Below are positions 8,548 to 16,205 of a DNA stretch of 39,431 nt, piece by piece. The position numbers were made by a program, and so were the translations under genes. Within the stretch, counting starts at the first letter, position 1. Every line of letters starts with the position of its first letter. The notes under the pieces are model-generated. The model was not told the DNA's origin and did not search any database. It saw only the letters and a program-made list of their open reading frames with translations. The DNA lies in NCBI GenBank assembly GCA_027452215.1, contig DAIDGQ010000013.1, positions 1-39,431 of the forward strand. Direction: 5' to 3'. The stretch is from Granulicella sp. (GTDB lineage Bacteria > Acidobacteriota > Terriglobia > Terriglobales > Acidobacteriaceae).

Positions 8548-9417
8548 ATGGGTGTGGTGAAGATCATCGAATGTCCGCGGGACGCCTGGCAGGGATTGCC
8601 GAAGGTGATGAAGCCGGAGGTGAAGGCGGAGTACCTGCGCGCGTTGATCGCTGCGGGATTTACGCATATCGATGCAGTAAGTTTTGTGTCGAAGGGATTT
8701 ATGCCGCAGATGGCGGACTCGGAGTTGGTGCTGGAGTATCTGGACGCAGGGCCTGAGGTCGAGATCATTGGTTTGGTGGCCAACGCCAGCGGTGCGGAGC
8801 TCGCCGTCGAGGGCCGGCGGCTGACGACGCTGGCGTTCCCGTATTCGATCTCCCCCCAGTTTCTCGAGCGCAATCAGCGACAGACACCGGAGGAGGCTCT
8901 GGATCAGTTGGAACAAGTTGGGGAGCTGGCCTACAAGGGTGGGCAGGATGTGGTGGCGTATGTTGCCATGGCGTTCGGAAATCCTTTTGGAGATCTGTGG
9001 GACATCGACGAAGTGGTGAGCGCCGTGGATTTGCTTGTGGATCTGGGAGTGGCTCAGGTGTCGTTGTCGGATACGGCTGGCGTCGCGTCTGCGGAGTTGG
9101 TGAGGGATGTTGTGCGGCTGGTGTTGGATGTTCATGAGGGATTAGAGGTGGGGGTGCATTTGCATGCGCGGCCGGAGCAGGCGGCGGCGAAGGTGAGGGC
9201 TGCCTATGAGGCTGGGTGCAGACGATTCGATGCGTCGATTGGTGGGCTGGGGGCTTGCACCTATGCGCAGGACCCGACGGTGGCGAATCTGCCGACGGAG
9301 GTGTTGCTCGCAACCCTGATGAGTCTCGGGGCTGAACTGCCGGAGATCGAGCCATTGGAAAAGCTGATAGCGATGAGTGCGGAGATTGAGCGCCGTTTTG
9401 GTGCGGCAATTCAGTGA
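8548..9417 (+). CDS. Hydroxymethylglutaryl-CoA lyase-like aldolase
   Basis: TIM-barrel enzyme of the HMGL-like family that would cleave a 3-hydroxy-3-methylglutaryl-CoA-type substrate to acetyl-CoA plus a keto acid. The 289-residue product keeps R11-D12 in ECPRDAWQG, where the family usually has PRDG, and the SFVS..F.PQM region. It also keeps an HxH metal pair in VGVHLHARPEQ, normally followed by Asp but here Ala, and the GLGAC..A loop holding the catalytic Cys plus the downstream Asn. These changes make it a divergent member and the substrate uncertain. The ATG at 8548 is preferred over a TTG at 8527 because GAGGA stands seven bases upstream of it. It is followed after 36 bp by an acyl-CoA thioesterase, supporting a CoA-ester role. 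Confidence 0.8.
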   Translation: MGVVKIIECPRDAWQGLPKVMKPEVKAEYLRALIAAGFTHIDAVSFVSKGFMPQMADSELVLEYLDAGPEVEIIGLVANASGAELAVEGRRLTTLAFPYSISPQFLERNQRQTPEEALDQLEQVGELAYKGGQDVVAYVAMAFGNPFGDLWDIDEVVSAVDLLVDLGVAQVSLSDTAGVASAELVRDVVRLVLDVHEGLEVGVHLHARPEQAAAKVRAAYEAGCRRFDASIGGLGACTYAQDPTVANLPTEVLLATLMSLGAELPEIEPLEKLIAMSAEIERRFGAAIQ

Positions 9418-9453
9418 GACAGAAAATAGCAAAGCAAGTTGGGAGCGCAGTGA

Positions 9454-9921
9454 ATGAATGATGTTGAGAGGCTGATGGAGCAGGGTTACTCTGAGGCGCG
9501 GATCAGAGTGCGCTATGCGGAGACCGACCAGATGGGCGTGGTGTATCACGCGAATTATCTTGTGTGGTTTGAGGTGGGTCGTGTGGAGTTCATACGGCAG
9601 CTGGGGATGGACTACAAGAGAATGGAGCAGGAGGACGGAGCGATGATTGCGGTCGCGGAGGCGACGGCGAGGTATAAAGCTCCGGCGCGATATGACGATG
9701 AATTGATTGTGCGGACATCGTTGGCCGGGGTCCGAGGGTCGATCGTGCGGTTTCGGTATGCGGTGGTGAGGGCGGCCACTTCTCTCGAAGATGAGGTGGT
9801 TTTGTGCGAGGGTGAAACAGTTCACTTCGTTGTTGGACGGGATATGAAACGGCGCGAAATGCCCGCGGCTTATGCTGAGCGTTTTGCGGCTGTCATGCAT
9901 AGGATGGTGAAGGCAGGTTGA
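9454..9921 (+). CDS. YbgC/4HBT-type acyl-CoA thioesterase
   Basis: Hotdog-fold thioesterase of 155 residues. The family signature is clear at residues 21-40: YAETDQMGVVYHANYLVWFE with catalytic-region Asp25, the Y31-H32-N34 cluster and Glu40. It likely hydrolyses short or aromatic acyl-CoA thioesters in the cytoplasm; the true substrate is not evident. The start ATG has GGGAG eight bases upstream; a second ATG four bases further is out of frame. Usual partners of ybgC in Proteobacteria are tol-pal genes, but none is present here; instead it follows the HMGL-like gene and is 10 bp from the SDR gene, so it is likely co-transcribed with them. Confidence 0.88.
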   Translation: MNDVERLMEQGYSEARIRVRYAETDQMGVVYHANYLVWFEVGRVEFIRQLGMDYKRMEQEDGAMIAVAEATARYKAPARYDDELIVRTSLAGVRGSIVRFRYAVVRAATSLEDEVVLCEGETVHFVVGRDMKRREMPAAYAERFAAVMHRMVKAG

Positions 9922-9931
9922 GGAGATCGTG

Positions 9932-10669
9932 ATGAGTGAAGCGAAAGTAGCCCTGATTACGGGTGCAAATAAAGGTCTGGGTTTGGAGACGGGGCGACAG
10001 CTCGGCAAGCTTGGATACGTGGTCCTGTTGGGCTCTCGCGATGCGCTGAAGGGTGAGGTAGCGGCGCGTCAGTTGCGTGATGATGGGGTGGATGCGCGGG
10101 TGGTGAAGCTCGAGGTAACGAAGCAGGCTGACATCGATGCAGCGGCCGCGCAGATCGAGAGCGAGTTTGGTAAGCTTGACGCCCTTGTGAATAACGCGGG
10201 GGTCATGATCGAAAAAGGCTGGACGAAGAATACGACCAGCGAGACGACGATGGAGAATCTGCGAGCGACGTTTGAAGTCAATCTCTTCGCTGCTTTCGCG
10301 GTGACCAAAGCGATGTTGCCATTGTTGAGGAAATCTGAGGCTGGCAGAATCGTGAATGTGTCAAGCATCTTGGGATCGACCAGCCTGCAGGCAACAAAGG
10401 GTTCGCCGACGTATGGCACAAAACTGTTCGCCTACAACGCGTCGAAGGCCGCACTGAATATGCTGACCATTTCGTTGGCTCATGAGCTGCGTAACACTAG
10501 GATCAAGGTGAACTCTGCTCATCCGGGATGGGTGAAGACGGACCTGGGCGGGAGTGCGGCACCGATGAGCGTGGTCGACGGAGCAAAGACCGAGGTGGAG
10601 CTGGCTACGCTGGGCGAGGATGGGCCTACGGGCGGCTTCTTCCACGCGGGCAAGGAGATCGCCTGGTAG
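9932..10669 (+). CDS. Short-chain dehydrogenase/reductase (SDR)
   Basis: NAD(P)-dependent oxidoreductase of 245 residues with a complete classical SDR layout: TGANKGLG dinucleotide-binding loop at residues 10-17, NNAG strand motif (LVNNAGVMI), catalytic Ser in VNVSSILGS and the YNASK catalytic Tyr/Lys, followed by the HPGWVKTDLGG segment. The overall pattern resembles the carbonyl-reductase-like SDRs. Arg/Lys-rich residues early in the Rossmann fold (GSRDALKG) suggest NADPH preference. A GTG at 9929 precedes the ATG at 9932; AGGAG six bases before the ATG favours the latter. Its stop codon abuts, with no spacer, the stop of the convergent glycosyltransferase gene. Confidence 0.9.
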   Translation: MSEAKVALITGANKGLGLETGRQLGKLGYVVLLGSRDALKGEVAARQLRDDGVDARVVKLEVTKQADIDAAAAQIESEFGKLDALVNNAGVMIEKGWTKNTTSETTMENLRATFEVNLFAAFAVTKAMLPLLRKSEAGRIVNVSSILGSTSLQATKGSPTYGTKLFAYNASKAALNMLTISLAHELRNTRIKVNSAHPGWVKTDLGGSAAPMSVVDGAKTEVELATLGEDGPTGGFFHAGKEIAW

Positions 10670-11446
10670 CTATGCGTGTGGGGCGGAGGTGCGCGCGAGT
10701 TCCCACGCTTTGGCGTACTTCCAGCTGACGTAGACCGAATGATAGAGGTGGAGCAAGAGGCCTTCACGACCGTCGAGGAAACCAAGCCGCACGATGTAGT
10801 TGTAGAAGAACGTCGCGAGAGGATTGAGGACGACGTTCCAGACAAAACTGAAGGCGCTGCGGCTGACCTTTCCTCGGGTGACGGCGAGGCGGGCCATCTC
10901 GTTGCTGTAGCGGCCCATGTGCTCGAGGTAGAGTGGCAGGGTGGGGTAGGCGTAGTGGAGGAGGTCGCCCTGAATGCGCCCGGTGGGACCGTCGTGGAAG
11001 GGCGTGCTATGGGGACTGGCTTCGTTGGTCATCCTCGCGGCACCGCGACGGAAGAGGCGCATCTTACGGTCAGGGTAGAAGCCGCCGTGGCGCATCCAGC
11101 GGCCAAATATCTTGTTCCTGCGGTTTATCCAGTAGGCGCTGTGGGCAGGATGGCCGGCAAGCAGTTCGCGGATGTTCTGCTGGAGAGGAGCGGAAAGAAC
11201 CTCATCTGCGTCCAGCAGGAGGATCCAGTCGGAGGTGCACTTGTCGATGGCAGAGTTTTTCTGGCCACCGTGACCTTTGAAGGACTCGACGAAGACCTTG
11301 GCGTTGTAGCTTCGGGCGATCTCGAGTGTGCGGTCGGTGGAGAAGGAGTCGACGATGATGATCTCGTCGGCGAAGCGCACGGAGTCGAGGGTGCGCGGAA
11401 GATTGGCCTCCTCGTTCATCGTGATCATGGCGATGGAGAGGGTCAT
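10670..11446 (-). CDS. Family 2 glycosyltransferase, WaaE/KdtX-like
   Basis: The 258-residue inverting glycosyltransferase starts directly with the GT-A core: SIAMITMNEEANLPRTL, then EIIIVDSFSTDRT with Asp33, and the DxD-type metal site LLLDADEVL at residues 79-81. The later LHYAYPTLPLYLEHMGRYS region and the short hydrophobic C-terminal section resemble LPS-core transferases of the WaaE/KdtX group. It probably transfers a hexose from a nucleotide sugar to a lipid-linked or LPS-core acceptor at the inner face of the membrane. It follows the frataxin-like gene by 6 bp and abuts the convergent SDR gene. Acceptor and sugar cannot be inferred. Confidence 0.88.
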   Translation of the reverse strand: MTLSIAMITMNEEANLPRTLDSVRFADEIIIVDSFSTDRTLEIARSYNAKVFVESFKGHGGQKNSAIDKCTSDWILLLDADEVLSAPLQQNIRELLAGHPAHSAYWINRRNKIFGRWMRHGGFYPDRKMRLFRRGAARMTNEASPHSTPFHDGPTGRIQGDLLHYAYPTLPLYLEHMGRYSNEMARLAVTRGKVSRSAFSFVWNVVLNPLATFFYNYIVRLGFLDGREGLLLHLYHSVYVSWKYAKAWELARTSAPHA

Positions 11447-11452
11447 GGGAGG

Positions 11453-11791
11453 TTAGGCCGTGAGCGTGATGGAAGGGTCGTCGAGCTGCTCGCGGAGCAG
11501 CCGTTCGGTGAGGGTAAGAAGGTCTTCGCCGGTCTTCGCGAAGGTGAACGCCTTGTTGGCTTCGCTCCACTCTAGTTTGTAGGACGTAGAGAGAGCGGAG
11601 ATCCATACCTGGCGAACAGGAGTGTTCGGGGTGAAGACGAACTTCGCTGCACCGTCTTCGAAGAGGACGTTGAGGACGCCGTTCTTCTCCTCGGCCTCGA
11701 AGCCTCCTTCTTCTTCAGCGCGGAAGAGGGCCTGCTTGAGAGATTCGAGAGCTTTGTCGGACTCGTGGCGGAAGGTCGTTTCGTCGATCAT
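11453..11791 (-). CDS. cyaY: Frataxin-like iron donor protein
   Basis: Small acidic protein of 112 residues with a frataxin/CyaY fold pattern: an N-terminal helix rich in Glu and Asp (EESLKQ... AEEEGGFEAEE), the strand pair GVLNVLFEDGAAKFVF, the hallmark segment PVRQVWISALSTSYKLEW (compare QVWLA...Y in E. coli CyaY), and a C-terminal helix after TGED. Frataxins bind iron through the acidic first helix and tune IscS-dependent iron-sulfur cluster assembly. No isc or suf genes are in the window. It is sandwiched between an exported unknown protein (32 bp upstream) and a glycosyltransferase (6 bp downstream), so the context gives no support for the role. Distribution of CyaY outside Proteobacteria and eukaryotes is patchy. 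Confidence 0.82.
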   Translation of the reverse strand: MIDETTFRHESDKALESLKQALFRAEEEGGFEAEEKNGVLNVLFEDGAAKFVFTPNTPVRQVWISALSTSYKLEWSEANKAFTFAKTGEDLLTLTERLLREQLDDPSITLTA

Positions 11792-11823
11792 GTAGAGACT
11801 AGTGTAATTGCCCCCAAGGGGTC

Positions 11824-12852
11824 TCAGTTCTTCTGAGGAATAACTGGGGTTGGCGGCGGCTCGTGTTGTGCGTCATGTTGCGCTTCGCGTGGAACCTCAT
11901 GCTGGCCATCGTGTGGTGGCTCGTGGGGAATGAAGCAAGGTGTGGCCGCGGCCGTGGACTCGAAGTGCTGGGTGGCGTCGGAGAAGGTGACGGGCTGACA
12001 GGTGAAGGTGCGGAGGTGCGCGGTCTCGAAGGTCTCGGAGCGTGCAATCGGATCTCCGGATTCGCCGGGCTTGACGTGGCCGGTTGCGGTGACGAGGAGG
12101 AATCGGTGCTGGGGGTCGGTGGTGTCGGGCTGGAACCAGCGTTCGGTGAAGTCGCAGGAATGTTGATGAGTTGGGTCACAGGTGCGTTCGGTGGAGGCGA
12201 AGCTGGCGGTAATGACAGCATGGCCGTCGAGGATGCGGAGGTGGGCTTCGCTTTCGGTGAAATCACCATCGGAGCCCTTGGTGATGGCGTGGAAGATGGC
12301 GGCGTAGTGCTGATTTTCAAGCAGCGCGCGGTTGGTTCGCAGGAATGTGGTCGGGGTGGTGGAGGGGTCGCTGAAGGCCGTGGCGTAGGAAAGAGTGGCG
12401 ATGCGGTGCCACTCGCCATCCTGGGGCATGAGGATAGCGCTGACCAGGTGCTGGTCGAGCTCTACGGTAAGGATGGCGTCAAGCTCAGGAGCGTTGCTAA
12501 GGGCTACGAAGTCAAGACGGACGGAGTGCGCAAAGGGAACATGACCGCGGACGAGATACTCGCTGGGAGCGGCGATGTCGGCGAGCGCGCAGGTGCGCAT
12601 GCGGTCATCAGATGATTGGAGCTCGATGGCCAGAGTCTGTGGCGCGGAGACGCTCGCGTTGGAGGTGGCGAACTGGATAGGGCCGAGCCCGATATTGATG
12701 GGGTCGACGATGGGAATCTGGGGGACGACAATCTGCTTTGGCGGCGGCGCTGTTGGTGGCGCGGATCCAACGTCGTGACGCTGCGCCGTCGCCGTTCCGA
12801 ATGCGCAGAGCAGCGCAAGCATAGGAACTGTTTTCGATCGAAATAAGCGCAT
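11824..12852 (-). CDS. Exported protein of unknown function
   Basis: Not recognised. From the ATG at 12852 the 342-residue product begins with a Sec signal peptide (RLFRSKTVPMLALLCAFG, then ATAQ). The reading frame extends 25 codons upstream (to 12927), but that leader is polar and would bury the signal, so the later start is chosen; an ATG at 12873 is also possible. The mature part is mostly beta-rich (TLAIELQSSDDRM..., FAHSVRLDFVALS..., HAVITASFAST...), with paired cysteines near CDPTHQHSC and a C-terminal tail of His, Gln, Glu and Pro repeats (GQHEVPREAQHDAQHE) that could bind metal. It is the first gene of the cyaY-glycosyltransferase run. Confidence 0.6.
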   Translation of the reverse strand: MRLFRSKTVPMLALLCAFGTATAQRHDVGSAPPTAPPPKQIVVPQIPIVDPINIGLGPIQFATSNASVSAPQTLAIELQSSDDRMRTCALADIAAPSEYLVRGHVPFAHSVRLDFVALSNAPELDAILTVELDQHLVSAILMPQDGEWHRIATLSYATAFSDPSTTPTTFLRTNRALLENQHYAAIFHAITKGSDGDFTESEAHLRILDGHAVITASFASTERTCDPTHQHSCDFTERWFQPDTTDPQHRFLLVTATGHVKPGESGDPIARSETFETAHLRTFTCQPVTFSDATQHFESTAAATPCFIPHEPPHDGQHEVPREAQHDAQHEPPPTPVIPQKN

Positions 12853-13320
12853 AGGGGGAGACGTCGGCGGCATTGATGAAAGTAGACTCTGTGTTTGTGA
12901 TGTTCTCGTCAACACTCTATGGAGCATGCGTGAGGGGCTATCCTTCTCGTACCCATTCCTCTAGAGGTTTTGGCTTTGGAACCAACGACCTGAATACAGC
13001 ATGCTGCAGTCTTCCGGTAAAAGTGCGTGGTCCGTGGGTGCGCATAAACTGTTCGCAGCTAGCTAGAAACCTTCATCAATCGAATCGAACTGGGCCGAAT
13101 TCCCCCAAATGCCATTATAAACGGGTGGCACAGGTGAGCTGCGTCGACCTAGAGGGGCGACTATCTTCCCTAACTTCAAAGGATAGTAACGACCCATGAA
13201 GGGCGCAGATCTTAACGGGTTATGAAACGCCCGTCTCTGCGGTAACGCTGCTGTCCGCCCGTCAACGCGATGGTTGCCCCTGAGGGCGGTGAATCCAGCG
13301 AAGTCTGATCGCTCTTTCGA
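12853..13320. other. Long intergenic region without a confident gene
   Basis: About 470 bp between the start of the exported protein gene and the ssb terminator. A minus-strand TATAAT lies at 13114-13119 but has no good -35 partner at 16-18 bp. A 94-codon minus-strand frame (13063-13347) and a 108-codon plus-strand frame (12873-13199) are open, but both lack a ribosome site and family resemblance. Nothing here is claimed as a gene. Confidence 0.4.
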
Positions 13321-13354
13321 CCCACTCATGACAGCCAGAATTGTCATGAGTGGG
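13321..13354 (-). terminator. Perfect hairpin after ssb
   Basis: A perfect 13-bp inverted repeat, 13321-13333 with 13342-13354, around an 8-nt loop (core CCACTCATGACA). It begins 18 bases past the ssb stop codon on the minus strand. No U-run follows, so it is either a non-canonical terminator or an mRNA 3'-end stabiliser. Confidence 0.6.
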
Positions 13355-13371
13355 GCCGTTGGCCCTCCGGG

Positions 13372-13848
13372 CTAGAAGGGGATGTCTTCGTCGGTGATGC
13401 CCTGGTCAGTGTAATCGTTGGACGGTGCGGAGACCCCGGCTGGGGATGAAGACCGCGAGCTGCTGTAGCCTCCAGAGGAGCTGCTGCCTCCTTCGCTGCG
13501 GCCGCCGCTGGCGCCGCCACCGAGGAGGGACAGATCATTGATGAGGATCTCGGTGCGGTACTTCTTTTGGCCAGATTCCTTGTCGTCCCAGGAGCGAGTC
13601 TGGATCTTGCCTTCTACGAAGATCTGGGTACCCTTTTTGACGTAGTCGCGGATGATTTCGGCGGTTCGCTGGAAGGCGACCAGGTTGTGCCACTCGGTCT
13701 TATCGGCCCAGTTACCCTGAGCATCCTTGGCGCGATCCGCGGTCGCGAGGGAGAAGGTTGCGACCGTCATGCCGCCGGGGGTGGTGCGAATTTCGGGGTC
13801 TTTGCCTACGTTACCGAGGAGGAATACTTTGTTGACGCCTTTTGCCAT
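13372..13848 (-). CDS. ssb: Single-stranded DNA-binding protein
   Basis: Binds ssDNA during replication, repair and natural transformation. The 158-residue product begins MAKGVNKVFLLGNVGKDPE, the typical SSB start, and the OB fold is complete to about residue 110 (TFSLATADR, KTEWHNLVAF, GTQIFVEGKIQTRSW). The linker is Gly/Ser-rich (phased GGSSSSGGYSSS) and the C-terminus is the acidic tip DEDIPF that docks partner proteins. The ATG at 13848 is chosen over an upstream in-frame ATG (13881) because GGAG stands seven bases before it and the family starts here. It is monocistronic, with a strong hairpin downstream. dprA, comF and recX, other players in ssDNA handling, are elsewhere in the window. 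Confidence 0.96.
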   Translation of the reverse strand: MAKGVNKVFLLGNVGKDPEIRTTPGGMTVATFSLATADRAKDAQGNWADKTEWHNLVAFQRTAEIIRDYVKKGTQIFVEGKIQTRSWDDKESGQKKYRTEILINDLSLLGGGASGGRSEGGSSSSGGYSSSRSSSPAGVSAPSNDYTDQGITDEDIPF

Positions 13849-13897
13849 GGATATGCTCCGTTTCGTTCTTGAGGATAGCAAAGAACGGACAGAGGAT

Positions 13898-14060
13898 TTA
13901 GTGCCGTAGAGCGGAGGCCGGTGCTTTGGTGGCCGGGAGTGGCGGATTCAGGCGAGGGGATGGCCATTGAGCGCCAACACGTGCAATGGCGGAGTCGATG
14001 GCGGCACCGGGGTTGAGATCGTCGTCAGAGACTGACTGGAGCACACGGATGATCCCTTTT
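13898..14060 (-). pseudogene. Out-of-frame C-terminal tail of the thioredoxin-like gene
   Basis: In the frame entered by dropping one base at 14057-14060, the reading continues as PKGIIRVLQSVSDDD and on to a stop at 13898. The 'D-x-x-G-x-I' pattern is exactly what follows the cis-Pro strand in thioredoxin-like proteins, so this is very probably the natural end of the preceding gene. Restored, the protein would be about 461 residues. Confidence 0.65.
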
Positions 14061-15284
14061 GGGGTCCGTAAGGATGAGGTAAGGGACATCGTCGACGGCG
14101 AACTGATCGAGGAAGGAAGGGTCGACGATAAGGGTGGGCGTATTGTGGAGAAGGTTGGCGGCATCGGCGGGGGTGAAGACCGTTGTGCCGTTGCCTTTCG
14201 CTGTGGTGGCAGGGTTCGGGGGAACAGTTTGAGCGAGTAAGCCGTAGAGATAGGCTTCATGGCCGGCGACAGTGAACACGGTCTCAGGGATCTTCGTAGC
14301 CATGCGAATGCATTGCGGACACCAATCAGGGAAGAGCAGCAGCGCCGTGATGGCATTATGGGCGGGCAAATTAGGAAGCCCGGGGAGCCCGGGGAGATCG
14401 AGGCTGGTGAGCGCAACAGGCTCACGGGGATTCGTCGGATGTATGGGGTGTCTCAGATTGGGGAGCGGCTTACCGAGGAGAGCATAGCGGCGACGTGTGA
14501 CGGCGACCGGGATGGCGTCGTCCGGGGAGAGTGTGGCGGGCAATGCGGCGTTGAGCGCGTTGAGGGTCGCGGTGATGGATTCCGGGGAGGATTTGGCAAG
14601 CTGCTGGAGTGCCGCGAGGACGACGCCGTCCGCGAACAGCTCATGGATGGACTGCGGAGGCTCGGCTCCGGGATAACCCGGGGTAGAGGGTGTTGCCGTC
14701 GCAGTGGCGGTGAGGGTTGCTAGCAGCAGAGGTTCACGGGCGAGGGCCACGCTGAGAGCGTCGGGCGTGTAGACGAATTGCATGAAGTGGATGGCTTCGT
14801 CGATCGTCTCGGCGGTGACGGTGTCATAGGGGACGGCGGCGAGCATGGCCAGTGAGGAGGCGAGGGCGTCGCGCTCCTGTTTGAGATGGAGTTGGGCGTC
14901 GATGAGATTCGCGTAGGCCTGGGTGAGCTGGGGCTTCGGTGCATCGGATGCGATGTAGAGGGTGGCGGCGCTGATAACGGCGGGGTAGCTCTGACCAAGG
15001 GCGCAGAGCTTGGCGAGATCGATCAGGTCGGAGCCGAAGAAGGTCCTGGGGTCGCGGGCGGCGCAGTCTGCCTGGGCGTGGGAGATGGAAACTTTGAGCG
15101 CGGCGATCTCGGTGTCAGACCAGTTCGAAATGGAATGCCGGGTTAGCTCAAGGGGATGGATTGCTTCTTCGTAGGCCGCATTTGGGGAGAGTTGCGGTTC
15201 AGCCGCCGGGGTTTGAGACAGAGAGATGGCGGGGAGAAGCAGGATGGCGAGAAGAGGCAGCTTCGGCACGACCGGAACTCTCAT
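14025..15284 (-). CDS. Exported thioredoxin-like protein, C-terminus frameshifted
   Basis: Exported protein of 419 residues from the ATG at 15284 (signal VVPKLPLLAILLLPAISLSQ; an upstream start at 15341 would add a polar leader and is rejected). The middle is a long helical region with TPR-like character. Near the C-terminus is a thioredoxin-like segment: AITALLLFPDWCPQC with a CxxC pair, then a region ending VPYLILTDPK. At that point the frame runs out abruptly (RDHPCAPVSL, stop). The other frame continues sensibly, with KGIIRVLQSVSDDDL, for 54 residues to 13898. The shift lies in CCCCAAAAGGG at 14057-14064. It could be a sequencing error, a real null mutation or a programmed +1 shift. It sits last in the ctaB-DUF420 run, suggesting a redox role in cytochrome oxidase assembly. 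Confidence 0.65.
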   Translation of the reverse strand: MRVPVVPKLPLLAILLLPAISLSQTPAAEPQLSPNAAYEEAIHPLELTRHSISNWSDTEIAALKVSISHAQADCAARDPRTFFGSDLIDLAKLCALGQSYPAVISAATLYIASDAPKPQLTQAYANLIDAQLHLKQERDALASSLAMLAAVPYDTVTAETIDEAIHFMQFVYTPDALSVALAREPLLLATLTATATATPSTPGYPGAEPPQSIHELFADGVVLAALQQLAKSSPESITATLNALNAALPATLSPDDAIPVAVTRRRYALLGKPLPNLRHPIHPTNPREPVALTSLDLPGLPGLPNLPAHNAITALLLFPDWCPQCIRMATKIPETVFTVAGHEAYLYGLLAQTVPPNPATTAKGNGTTVFTPADAANLLHNTPTLIVDPSFLDQFAVDDVPYLILTDPKRDHPCAPVSL

Positions 15285-15318
15285 AGATTGCGCCAGAATA
15301 ACAGGGTCAGGGTGCGGG

Positions 15319-15546
15319 CTAGGAGCGGCGGAGGTCTCCAAGAAGCTTGGCCAAGCCCAGAAAGAGAGTGAGGACGCCGGTGGGCATGCAGCCCATCGCG
15401 ATCATCAGCGACAGCCACCCGGTGTTGGTATGCGGGCCTTCCTTCGTAACTCCTCCGAAGACGGTGAGCATGAGCAGGGCGGCGATCGCTCCCGTGAGGA
15501 AGATCGCGGTACCGGTAGTGAGAAGCTTGCGGGTGTCTGGTTGCAT
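15319..15546 (-). CDS. Small two-helix membrane protein
   Basis: Product of 75 residues with two membrane segments (about residues 10-31 and 43-66, joined by GGVTKEGPHTNTGW). No family recognised. It lies between the DUF420 gene (38 bp upstream) and the thioredoxin-like gene (34 bp downstream) on the same strand, so a part in cytochrome oxidase assembly or anchoring is plausible but unproven. Its start codon is only four bases from the dispersed 19-mer repeat, which occupies the place where a ribosome site should be; no Shine-Dalgarno is seen. Confidence 0.6.
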   Translation of the reverse strand: MQPDTRKLLTTGTAIFLTGAIAALLMLTVFGGVTKEGPHTNTGWLSLMIAMGCMPTGVLTLFLGLAKLLGDLRRS

Positions 15547-15550
15547 TCTA

Positions 15551-15569
15551 GGGATTAGGGAACAGGGAT
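15551..15569 (+). repeat. Dispersed 7-bp-unit repeat, copy 2
   Basis: Same 19-mer as at 5105 and 23152. It sits in the gap between the DUF420 gene and the following small membrane protein gene and reaches to within four bases of the latter's ATG. Confidence 0.8.
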
Positions 15570-15584
15570 GATGCAGGGTAACGG

Positions 15585-16145
15585 TTAGCGGTAAGCGGCT
15601 AGCATCGCGTAGACGATCACTCCGCTGACCGAGACGTAGAGCCAGATGGGGAAGGTGTAGCGAGCTAGCTTGCGGTGTGCGGGAAAACGGCCGGTAAGGG
15701 AGAGGAAGAAGGTGATGAGGATCATCGGGAGAGCTACGACGGCGAGAAGGATGTGGGGTAATAGGAGGATCCAGAGATAGATGAAGCGCGCGGTGGGATG
15801 ACCGGCGGGGAAGAGCATGTCGCCGTGCAGGACGTGGTTGGAGACGTAGGCTACGAGGAAGGCGCTGGAGACGATAAAGGCCGCGAACATGCTGTTTCGG
15901 TGGGACGTGATCTCGCGGCGGCGGATGTAGCGGAAACCGAGGACGAGAAAGACCGCGCAGAGGGCGTTGAGCACGGCGTCGAGCGCGGGAAGGAAGGTGA
16001 GGTGGGTGCCTGCGGCGTCGACTGGCGGGTGGTAGTAGACCAGCCAGGCAAGGAAGAGCGAGGCGATGGCGCTGACGCCGATAATGGCGGCGATGATCGA
16101 GGGGGGAGTGCGGTAGTTCGAGTTGGGCGCGGTCAGGTCGGGCAT
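15585..16145 (-). CDS. DUF420 membrane protein, cytochrome oxidase assembly-associated
   Basis: Polytopic membrane protein of 186 residues with about five membrane helices; histidines near the ends of helices (LVYYHPPVDAAG, SNHVLHGD, LLPHILLAVVALPMI, RFPAHRKLARYTFPIW) match the DUF420/YozB family. Members are typically coded beside heme O synthase and cytochrome c oxidase genes, and this one follows ctaB by 55 bp, as expected. The histidines could ligate heme or copper. No precise biochemical role is established for the family. Confidence 0.8.
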   Translation of the reverse strand: MPDLTAPNSNYRTPPSIIAAIIGVSAIASLFLAWLVYYHPPVDAAGTHLTFLPALDAVLNALCAVFLVLGFRYIRRREITSHRNSMFAAFIVSSAFLVAYVSNHVLHGDMLFPAGHPTARFIYLWILLLPHILLAVVALPMILITFFLSLTGRFPAHRKLARYTFPIWLYVSVSGVIVYAMLAAYR

Positions 16146-16173
16146 GGATGTTCCTGGTAGGGAAAAGAGCTGC

Positions 16174-16205
16174 TAGTTGTTCGTTGTTAGTTCTTCGATG
16201 TTAGA
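16174..16205. repeat. Short 14-bp tandem repeat at the ctaB 3' end
   Basis: TAGTTGTTCGTTGT (16174-16187) is followed by the related TAGTTCTTCGATGT (16188-16201) and the beginning of a third unit. The ctaB stop codon lies inside the array. A 7-bp sub-period is visible, as in the dispersed repeat of this window. Confidence 0.45.

Noticed and set aside
13063..13347. 94-codon minus-strand frame
   Set aside because: No ribosome site or family resemblance, and its start lies inside the perfect ssb hairpin.
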